Of a stretch of DNA of 64,000 nt, positions 55,981 to 64,000 are shown piece by piece. The position numbers were made by a program, and so were the translations under genes. The stretch spans positions 91,447,501-91,511,500 of the forward strand of contig NC_092588.1 of the NCBI RefSeq assembly GCF_047663525.1, written 5' to 3'. Source of the DNA: Anas platyrhynchos (taxonomy: Eukaryota > Chordata > Aves > Anseriformes > Anatidae). The first letter of the stretch is position 1. Each line of letters begins with the position of its first letter. Under the pieces are notes generated by a model that did not search any database, was not told where the DNA came from, and was given only the letters and a program-made list of their open reading frames with translations.

Positions 55981-56504
55981 CAGTGATTTTTAAAAAATGT
56001 AGCACAAAAAGCAACTTCCTACAAGTGCCTTCCTGAAAGAAGAGACTTTTCATGCAGCTACAAAGCTGGTAGATTACTGAATAACTTGGTTTGAATATTA
56101 TGCATCATTTTTATTATATGAGCTTACCATTCATTACCTAGTTTCTTTTCATATATGAGACTGCTGTTTTATAGTGTTCCACATGACATTGACCAGGCAG
56201 TAATGAGGTCAAACTACTTGCTTGAATTAGCACAGTACAATAATTGGTCTAAGAGGATTACAGAAAAAAAAATTTGTCTTGACAGAACTTTATTCTAGGA
56301 GCTAGTCTATACTCCCTTTGTGCTATGAAATCAAAATAAATCACTTATGTATGAAAAAGTTTTTAAGAGTCTGTGTTTAAATAAGAAAAAAGAAAAAAGC
56401 CTAGAACCTAAGCCTGACAACAGAAGTTAAACTAGAAGGTCTTAAGTAAATTAATTAAATGAAGTATGATGAAATACAACACGACCATTTTTATTACACA
56501 TTAC

Positions 56505-56636
56505 CTGTATTATTTCTGTTGAAAGACATTCCTTCTCCAAAATGTGCCAGTGGTTTAGAAAATAACTGGTTGTTCCAGGTTCCATGAGATCCTTCTTTAT
56601 TGACTGTTACTAAAGAGATACTCTTAGGGTTTACAC
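56505..56636 (-). CDS. MAK: MAK C-terminal tail exon (VNPKSISLVTVNKE)
   Basis: 132-bp exon, acceptor TTCTAAG, donor GTAATG, phase 1 on both sides. It reads (G)VNPKSISLVTVNKEGSHGTW, then NNQLFSKPLAHFGEGMSFNR. The PGVNPK motif spans the junction with the preceding exon, as in mammalian MAK. Confidence 0.92.
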
Positions 56637-58123
56637 CTTAGAAAACAAATCATGGCAAATTTTATTAATTTGAAACATAATTCAACCAATGAAAAACAGT
56701 CATTTCTAGAACCATGAAACAACACCAAATTATTTGTAGCATAATGTAAACACCATAAATGTAAGTCAAAGCACAATGTCCATTGATTAGTTTATATTCC
56801 TCTACTATAAAAATTGGAGATGCCGATTAAATAATACTTTTCATGCTTTCAGAGATGTTTTACTACAGTTATTTGGTTCCTATAAAATCATAAGCTCATT
56901 ATTGATATTTTTGACTCTCAAACAATTAACAGAAATTAAGTAAATTATTGAAAATTTGAGTTCTCAAGGCTGAAAAACTATATCTTTAAAGAACAAGTTT
57001 AAAAGTAGGACAAAGAGGTTCTTGCTACTTCACCATGTTATGAGCTTTACGGCAGTTAATGGGATTACGCAGTAGGAAAGCAGCTCCCAGAGCTAGTGGT
57101 GATAGAGCTAAAGTAATACGGATAAATACCAAATATGCTCCTTGGAGTTACTATTCTCTTAAGTGCTGGAATTACTACATACATATTTTTTTAAAAACAA
57201 TGCCTTTCTCATTGAAAACTAATAAAAACAGATGTATTGGAAGCATACTTAAAAATATAAGGAATATAGATTCATTTTTCATTTGTTACCTCTAGACAAG
57301 GAAGCTTTTTTTTTTCCCCTCCATTTGAACAAACTCTTGAGTCTTAGGGAATCCTATTTAGCATTAAAGAAGTGATTTCATATTTAGAAGGACTGGACAT
57401 ACATTAGCTGGACTAATGAATTCCTGAGAAACTGGGGATACACTGTAATAAAACAACTTGCCTGGCAATCAGGAGCCAACTAAATGCTCACTGTGGATTA
57501 CTGTAGATGTCGTGATACACTTACTGGAATTGTCTGTTAATTATCAATGTTATCTTATGGTGAATAAGTGCCTTAGGAAGGGAAGTGACCAGGTGTGAAT
57601 TCCTACCCATGCAAGGGTATATTCCTACCCATGCAAGGGCTGGTATTTTTTAGTACCTCCTATCAAGAAGGGTAACTGCACTTATCAGAATTGGAAGTTC
57701 AAAAGAAACAAAACCTCCTTGTATTGCGAAACTGAGGAAGATGCATATGCACTACAGATGAATAGTTTCTTCACTCCTTGGGTATGCTTGCTTATGGTCA
57801 ATCAGGATGTATTCCTAGGCATCCAAGAGATCTTGGATTCATATTACCGAGGGTTTCCTATCCTACTGACTATAAGAGGGCCTGCGAATGTTTATGATGT
57901 ACAAGCAGAGTTGGTTGAGCTCCCTTCCACTTTTACATAGCCAGGACCTTCTGCATCAGTTGTGGTGAGATATGTTCTTGGAAAGGCATTCAGCCCAAAA
58001 TTTGAAAGTTTAGCCTGGGTATGAAAAGCAAAATTATCCAGTGCAAAATCTAAAGTTTAAATGTACTGTAAAAATATTGTTCACTGCTTATGTTTTCCAT
58101 ATTGTGTTGGCTTTTCCCCTTAC
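56637..58123 (-). other. MAK: MAK intron
   Basis: 1.5-kb AT-rich intron. A 19-bp sequence is directly repeated at 57599 and 57621. No exon-like sequence is recognised. Confidence 0.8.
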
Positions 58124-58254
58124 CAGGTAGATATCTTGATTGTCTCAGATAGTACTGTTTTGCTGATGTATTTGATCTTCCAGAATCATTTCTCATCAAA
58201 ACCTTATTTTCCCCTCCTGGCTGGATGCAGCATGAAGCATTTGGTTCTGGAATG
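58124..58254 (-). CDS. MAK: MAK C-terminal tail exon (SAKQYYLRQSRYLPG)
   Basis: 131-bp exon, acceptor TTTTTCAG, donor GTAAGG; enters phase 2, leaves phase 1. It reads (S)IPEPNASCCIQPGGENKVLM, then RNDSGRSNTSAKQYYLRQSR and YLP(G). The KQYYLxQSRYLPG end is conserved with mammalian MAK, and phase fits both neighbours exactly. Confidence 0.92.
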
Positions 58255-58792
58255 CTGAAAAATCAAAACATTCAAACTATGTGGCCAGCGACTCCACCTC
58301 AGAACAGCACAAGCTGATGCTAGCTTGAAGAATACACTGCTCTTCTCTTAGCCTGATTTCATCATTAGACTTTGGTCCTACAGAAAGTAACAGTCAAGTC
58401 TCAAACCTCATGAGAGTTTTAGATGAGAATATGGAGGAAAAAAAAAAAGTGTATCCAATACTACAGAATAAAAAGCAACTGTGGGTAACTTGGAGAACTT
58501 TCCCTAGCTCAACTGATATAGGAAATGAAGTGAATCTAGTTTATATGATTACAGTAAAATGCAGTTTCATAGAAACAGGATGAACATATGAAATGTACAG
58601 TGCTTAAACATAAATATGGATATTACTGGTGTCACATAGATACCACACCCAAAGCTGGCCTGTTCATACAGCTCTTTGCATTCTTGCAGAGCTTGAGTGA
58701 CTTAAATTTTAGCAGATCTGTTTTAACCAACCTATAAATCTACTGGTCATTGTGTACATAAAAAAAAGTGATTATATAATTAAAGGACTTAC
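58255..58792 (-). other. MAK: MAK intron
   Basis: 538-bp AT-rich intron with nothing notable besides a short A run near 58440. Confidence 0.85.
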
Positions 58793-58983
58793 CTAAAAAG
58801 GCATTCCTTGTTTTTATTTTCTTTTAACAGTGCAATGCTAGGTTTCTTTGAACACGACATTCCAAATTCAGCATTGTCCAAGTCATCCCAACTATCCATA
58901 GCCTTTACCAAAGTCTGACCCCATCGCCTCCTGCAGCTTTTAGGACCTACTGTGCCATTCTGAGGGCCACTAGCTGCTTGTTT
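58793..58983 (-). CDS. MAK: MAK C-terminal tail exon (RRRWGQTLVK)
   Basis: 191-bp exon, acceptor AAAACAG, donor GTAAGT; phase 0 to phase 2. It reads KQAASGPQNGTVGPKSCRRR, WGQTLVKAMDSWDDLDNAEF and GMSCSKKPSIALLKENKNKE before CLF(S). The GRRRWGQT-type motif and SW.(D/E).L..(Y/A).(D/E)FG pattern match MAK; the basic RRRW segment is a possible nuclear or ciliary targeting patch. Confidence 0.94.
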
Positions 58984-59920
58984 CTGTTTTGAATAGGGGG
59001 AAAAAAAAAAAAAAAAAGCTTTAAATAAATTCTAAAACTTAATATTTTTACATCTAGTTTACTTCAGACTAGTACTTAAGAACATTGAAGAATTTTTCCC
59101 TATTGTGTTGTGCCTGTTTTGGTCACAATGTTAAGAAAGATTTTAAGCACAAAACATGTTACAAAGATGGCAGGTATTTTGTGCGTAGCTCTTTTAGACT
59201 GTCACCCTTCAATGGCTTAAGTCTAGTTGAAGTAGTTAGGTTAATGTTCTGTATGCAGGCCCAGTAGAGCACTTAGCCTCTGTTGTTGGCATCTTGCTGA
59301 AGTCTCTCGCTGGCAGTAGAACAACTGTCAGAAGCAGGGCACAGGGGTGCAAATCATTCACAGCAATCACGCTCAGGGTTCGGAGTACCGATTCCCATAG
59401 CCCCAGAGCAAATGCAACTTTCAGAAATTAGTCAGGTTTTCCCTTAACATTATCTACCAAAGAATAACTACTTTTTAAAGCTATCTTTTCATGCGACTGT
59501 AGTTTGCCTTCCACTATTTTCTGGAATACTTGTTATTTTTAGCATACTCGCTCAGGTACTTTCCTGCTTGAGAAAACCAAAGTTCTCACTTCTATTTCTT
59601 TTTCATATAACAACAATATTTTTGTGAGTTGTTTCTCAAAGGTCAATAATGATAGCTGTTGTAACTACATTACTGCAGAAGCACGTCAGGAAAAGCTATT
59701 GTAAGAGAACTTACATTGTTGTTGTAATTAATGTATTTTCCCAATTTGCTGTAAAATTTTAATAAGTAATTAGCTATATCCCTAGTTAGTCCTGAATTAT
59801 CAACTTGTATTTTCTATAATAAAAAGTACAGCTGTTTTCAGAGAATGACCAGGTTGAATACAGTAAAATCCTGCAATAAAATCACCTGTCTAAGTTAGGT
59901 ATTTACTGAAGGCAACTTAC
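58984..59920 (-). other. MAK: MAK intron
   Basis: 937-bp AT-rich intron with a 17-A run just upstream of the next acceptor (58999-59017 on the plus strand). Nothing else is recognised. Confidence 0.85.
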
Positions 59921-60241
59921 TGGTGATGAGTTTTTACTGATAGTCGGAAAAAATGGTTGTGCCTGTGGCTGCTGCTGTTTTGGTACTTGCTGGTTAGCTG
60001 TATTCTGAGGTAACTGAATTTGCTGGAGTGGCTGGTGGTTAACCTTTGAGAGGGGCTGTGGCTGCATTTGGTCAGGTACATCAGGTGAAGACAGAGGTTC
60101 TGGCTTGGATACTGCTTCCAGTTTGGGTAAAGTTGGCTTTGGTTCTGTCGGCTGCACTGGCTTAATAGGAGTCTGCTTCTCCAGGTATTGTGGAGGAGGT
60201 CCTAACATTTGGCCAACTTGAAAGTAAGGATACTTCAGAGC
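59921..60241 (-). CDS. MAK: MAK exon joining kinase C-lobe end to Pro/Gln-rich tail
   Basis: 321-bp exon (107 codons, phase 0 both sides), acceptor TTCTCCAG, donor GTAAGT. It begins ALKYPYFQVGQMLGPPPQYL, the last helix of the kinase domain (after RPTASQ in the previous exon), then turns into a Pro/Gln-rich, low-complexity tail ending QPFFPTISKNSSP. This tail is typical of MAK and variable between species. Confidence 0.95.
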
Positions 60242-61443
60242 CTGGAGAAGAAGATATAACTTACTAATTATACTTAATAAAATTGACTTTGGTAATTTCA
60301 TCTAGAATCTAATTGTTTCTGAAGCATTCAAGCAATCTCTTCAGCACCAATGCAAGATGGATGTATAATTAGATCTTATGTATAGCTAGCTCTCAGTTCG
60401 GCATTTTAAGCGCTTCCTACTGTTTAACTTAACAAGATGGATCCACTTGGACATGTTATAGCAGTCATGTCCTTTTCTAAATTCTTTTATTTCTAGATTT
60501 TTTGGAGTCTCTGTTTTGAGGTGCATTTTACACTCAACTCCATTCTACATTCACGCAGTAACAAATTTCAATTTTAAAAACAGGTAGTTTCCACTACAGT
60601 ACAAAACCCTTACTGCTTTATTGCATGCTTCCCTGCTAACTATCTTTCATACCTTATTAACACACCAGCTCTCAATATGCTCTCACTGCCCGTTTTGGAT
60701 TGAATCATCCAAAGGACTCTTTTGTTAGTTCTCAGCAATGTTTTGCCTCAGCTACACTTGAGAATTGCTATGTTTGTACACATTTCTGCAAATGTGCATT
60801 AAACTCTCCCTTTTGCCTGTGGATTGCACAACTACTGCAGCTGCTTCCTTGACAACTCACTTGGGTAAAACCTGGTTATTTGCTTTCATAAAGTGCCATG
60901 CAAGAATTCTGAGTACAGATGTATAGCATCAGACTACAGTTAGATCTCAGTGACTGTAACAATAGAAATGCTACATAAAGTGGACAGATATGGTTGCTCT
61001 GCTTTGCACCATCTGCTTAACCACTTCTAAATCACTTACATTACATCCGCCTATACCTTGCATTATGTTTGTTTCCCAACAAAATTCTCCACATTGCCCT
61101 TTTGTAACTTCTAAATAGTATTGCATTAGGTATAAATACTCAAAAATCAGTAGAATGTACGCATCTTTGAAAATTGTATACTTTTTTTTTTTTTAGTTAA
61201 CTTAAAGAAAGCCTGTAACCTCTGTGACCTACTGGTATGTTCTTTTCAAAGTTCTTTCTTTATCACTTCATACAGTTTATGTCCCATCTCCTAGTGAAAA
61301 GCAATCCTTAGCTCTTCCATATTGCATTCCATCTGCAGCCTTACAAAATCAAAGCTTTACTTTCACTATCCCCCTCCATACAGGCAAGTGATGAAAATCA
61401 AGTGGGGGAAGTGACTTATAATTACAATTCAGGAAGCTCAGAC
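60242..61443 (-). other. MAK: MAK intron
   Basis: 1.2-kb intron, pyrimidine-rich in places, with a T run at 61182-61194. No exon is seen. Confidence 0.85.
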
Positions 61444-61611
61444 CTGACTTGCTGTAGGTCTCTTCTTTGGATTCCAGTTCAGCATATCAGTCATAAGCTG
61501 TATGGCTTCATTGCTTGCATTTGGGATAAGAGTTTTTAGGCTTATGGGGACACACTGTGGGAAACGGAAATTCATAGTAGAAGCAAGGTGGTATCCTTCT
61601 GGCCAGTCACT
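61444..61611 (-). CDS. MAK: MAK kinase C-lobe exon
   Basis: 168-bp exon (56 codons, phase 0 both sides), acceptor TTAAACAG, donor GTCTGAG (GT present, otherwise weak). It reads [40 protein letters not shown] and [16 protein letters not shown]. This is the CMGC kinase C-lobe with the LIPNAS.EA..L...ML.W.P.KRPTA motif containing the invariant subdomain XI arginine. It agrees closely with mammalian MAK. Earlier kinase exons (ATP-binding loop, HRD, DFG, activation loop) are not found up to 64000 and should lie to the right. Confidence 0.96.
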
Positions 61612-63077
61612 CTGTTTAAAAGGAAAGAAAAACAGTATAAACAAATAAATAAATAAATAAAAGGATGAAGACTATGCATACTTGGTGTTCGATCAAATCA
61701 ACTTTTCTGCAGCTTGAGTCACGCATGGTCTCTGTAGCTCCTTCCTATACAGTGAAAAGCATGCATTTTTCACTATAATTGCTATGACACTAGTGACTGC
61801 AGCGTCAGTCCCCAGTGGCAGTCCTCAAGCTCTCCTGTAGGTAAGGGTGGATCTGTCATTGTGCATACAACACTTGGACATACTCTCTTGGAAGGAGAAG
61901 AGAATGCAGCACTAACAGGAGCAGTAATGCACATCCCAACTATTACAGAAATAAGCTCTAACAGCTGATTTCTATGCATTTCTTTTCATACTAGAGGTGA
62001 AGCCCTTGCACCAGCAGACCATGGCTGTGCAGCCACAATGCAGCCTATGCAATGTACCTGCTTCCATCATTAAAACGGTTGATTAAATTACAGCTAGACA
62101 GTATTGCAACAGGAAAAATCATGACCACTAGATTTAAAAAAAAGTTTTCTTTTTAAGTGTTGTGCTTTCAAAAATTAAAACCTGAAGTCCTTAGTTGCAT
62201 GAAAATTGCATTATTTGAATACAGATCTCAAGAGATCATCAAAGATCTCAAAAGAGATCATCGAATCATCATGCCCTTGTCCCTTTCTGACAGTTTAGTC
62301 TCAAAAAAGCTTCCAGTTCCTGGTAAAAAACAGCTGTTCTAGACAGTGTCACTTGTAGTTGGATCTCCTCATGATTAGAGGAATGTACGTTTCTCTGGAA
62401 GCAATACAAGACCATAACTGAACATGCTCTTGGTATCCAGAGATACTAAGAAAGAATCCTGTTTGTCTATCTAGAACAGCCTTTTTATATATCAGGAGCT
62501 GTATTTCTTGTCCTTTTTTTCCAGTCTTCCTTTGTGTAGGCTGAAGAAGCCCAAACAATTGAACTTCTGGTCTTGACTTCTAAAGTTTTTCCTCTTATCC
62601 AGACTCTGATTTTCTTCCTTGAAAGGCAAAACTTACAACTGCGCATCACACTGCAAGTGAAATGAAAAGAATAGTTCATATATCCATGGACTGTACTCCT
62701 TTCTTTGTACATGATAGGGTATTTGTCTTTGCTGCAACAAAAAGCTGTTGATGTACAATGCAGTATACATCTCCTACATCCTCTTCTGCAGAATTGTTAG
62801 CTGGATAGTTATACTTGACCAAGTATACCACTCTAAACATAGTTAACGAATATTTTTTAAGCTGCATCTCTAATTTTATAAGGAATTCTGAATTCTAATC
62901 TAACAGACTTTCTAGCCTGCTACCTGCCAGCTTAATAAGGAAAACCTATTCTATCAGAAGGCACTTAATAGATTTTTTTTTTTAATTATACGCAGAACCA
63001 CTCAGAGTCCTATGTAATCTACCTATCATTTTGAGCGTGAACCATTAAAAGTTACTCTCTGAGTAAGGTCTTCCAAA

Positions 63078-63210
63078 TAGGTATTCGGGTATATAGGTAC
63101 ATATATATCTACAGTATATACCTACCTATATACCTACAGTATATAGGTATATATGTAGTATATAGTATATACAGAATATAGGTATATACTATACAGTATA
63201 TAGGTATAGC
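63078..63210. repeat. Degenerate TATAGGTATA tract
   Basis: Repeated TATAGGTATATA and its reverse complement TATATACCTA with CAGTATATA spacers; self-complementary and AT-rich, so able to fold. Confidence 0.85.
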
Positions 63211-63362
63211 TGTTTGTCTAAATATGCTGCTAATAATGTTATAAGGAACAGCATCAAAAGCCTTACTGATGACAATGTATGATATTATTGCTTCTCTTCT
63301 ATCCACAAAGCTTGTTACACTGCTAAAACCGTAAATTGGATTGATTTGACAGTTTGGTCTCA
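63190..63362 (-). mobile_element. Decayed CR1/L3-type LINE reverse-transcriptase fragment
   Basis: The minus-strand translation contains NPIYGFSSVTSFVDRREAII and ISKAFDAVPYNIISS. These match the LINE reverse-transcriptase pattern 'Q.GF...ST...', then '(Y/F)(L/I)D.SKAFD.V.H..L', in diverged form. No other open part of the ORF is visible, so it is a dead remnant in the MAK intron. Confidence 0.6.
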
Positions 63363-64000
63363 AGATACCTTGTTAGCTATTGCTAATCTTGTAGCACAGA
63401 CTAACAACAACTTTTTAGTTCTTTTATCAGTCTACAGTAATCAAAGAACTCATATGTAATTATAAGCCAAATCTGGTTAAAATAAGTCTCAAGACTTCAA
63501 GTGACATTCTATTCCATCACAAAATTATCTGCTGATTTAAATGAATAAAGGTAAACTCTTTCCTCCTCCTCTGCAGCTCTGCTTTATTGTAGCTTGTGAC
63601 ATCCCACTGAAAAAGGAACAATTTACAACTGAGTAGCAAGGGCTAAATGTTGAACTGGTGAAGTACCAAGAGTGAAAATGGTACAATGGAAAAATGAAGA
63701 AAACATTTCAATTTCTCAAAAAAAATGAATTTGGAATTAAAGTGCCATTGCCACCTTCAACTTATGAAAATGCATTTCATTCATCTTCTTTTCAGGTTGT
63801 CATTACATTTGCATTAGAAGAGGATATTCTTAGACCACCATCACAACCAATACTTGAATTAGGTAACAGAACTGTATCTGTAGTAATGTTATCCAAGGGT
63901 TATAGAACAGAGCAAAGTAGTTACCTGTCAATATTAAAACAAGCAAACCAACCAACCAACAGAAGTCATAAGCATTGTATTATGGATTTAAACCAATAAA

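Larger units (their letters stand above)
54600..56504 (-). other. MAK: MAK intron with ATT microsatellite and MIR-like SINE
   Basis: 1.9-kb intron. It carries an AAAC run (55075-55092), an (ATT)n array (55263-55306) and an old MIR-like element (55870-55980). No exon is seen. Confidence 0.8.
61612..64000 (-). other. MAK: MAK intron running off the right edge
   Basis: 2.4 kb with no recognisable MAK exon. It includes AAAT repeats (61644-61662), a short palindromic repeat (62223-62270), an AT-rich TATAGG tract (63078-63210) and a decayed LINE reverse-transcriptase fragment (63190-63362). Short open frames on either strand show no family features. Confidence 0.65.

Noticed and set aside
61612-64000. 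Upstream MAK kinase exons (HRD/DFG region)
   Set aside because: I searched the minus strand by eye for the preceding kinase segment and found none; they must lie to the right of the window.
1-64000. CRISPR arrays, bacterial operons, tRNA or rRNA genes, endogenous retrovirus genes
   Set aside because: No regularly spaced repeat-spacer units, no cloverleaf with A/B boxes, no rRNA-like sequence, and no gag/pol/env-like frames or paired LTRs were seen; the window is eukaryotic.

Overview
The window is vertebrate nuclear DNA, most likely from a bird. It has spliced genes with GT-AG introns, CpG-rich promoters, several truncated CR1 retrotransposons ending in the typical ATTCTATG-type 3' repeats, and only faint traces of MIR-type SINEs. 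The gene content and order (TFAP2A, GCNT2, TMEM14C, MAK) match the block on human 6p24. A crocodilian or turtle source cannot be fully excluded, but the low repeat load and short introns favour a bird.

Left part (1 to about 8 kb): a very CpG-rich block that is the 5' end of TFAP2A (transcription factor AP-2 alpha), read on the minus strand. All three known alternative first coding exons are visible: 1c (MSILAKMGDWQ, 6371-6403), 1a (MLWKLTDNIKYEECE, 3905-3949) and 1b (MLVHSFSAM, 667-693). Each ends in phase 0 at a GT donor. The shared exon 2 and the DNA-binding exons lie beyond the left edge. About 17 kb of intergenic DNA follows (about 9-26 kb), with no supported gene, several microsatellites, a 416-bp polypyrimidine tract, an old MIR-like SINE and several AT-balanced blocks that could be conserved regulatory elements.

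Middle (26-40 kb, plus strand): GCNT2, the I-branching beta-1,6-N-acetylglucosaminyltransferase. It has two alternative 922-bp first coding exons (26072 and 32557), each able to splice to the shared exons 2 (38476-38568) and 3 (39407-39597). Either choice gives a 401-residue type II Golgi enzyme. The two first exons are nearly identical over most of the catalytic domain but differ sharply in the membrane anchor/stem and in one 24-residue window. That pattern suggests gene conversion with a protected patch.

Right part: TMEM14C (43614-45666, plus strand, four coding exons, 106 residues) starts in a CpG island. MAK (male germ cell-associated kinase) runs on the minus strand from beyond the right edge to its stop at 49807. 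Eight coding exons are inside the window and give the last 432 residues: the end of the kinase domain and the whole C-terminal tail. They include an exact 75-nt in-frame exon matching the retina-enriched exon described in mammals. TMEM14C and MAK are convergent. Three CR1 copies sit in or next to GCNT2, and a decayed CR1/L3-type reverse-transcriptase fragment lies near the right edge.

The genes do not form one pathway; they are neighbours by old vertebrate synteny. The most interesting signals are the mosaic GCNT2 first exons, the TFAP2A promoter architecture (including a perfect 9-bp hairpin just upstream of exon 1c) and an unexplained exon-like patch inside a MAK intron.
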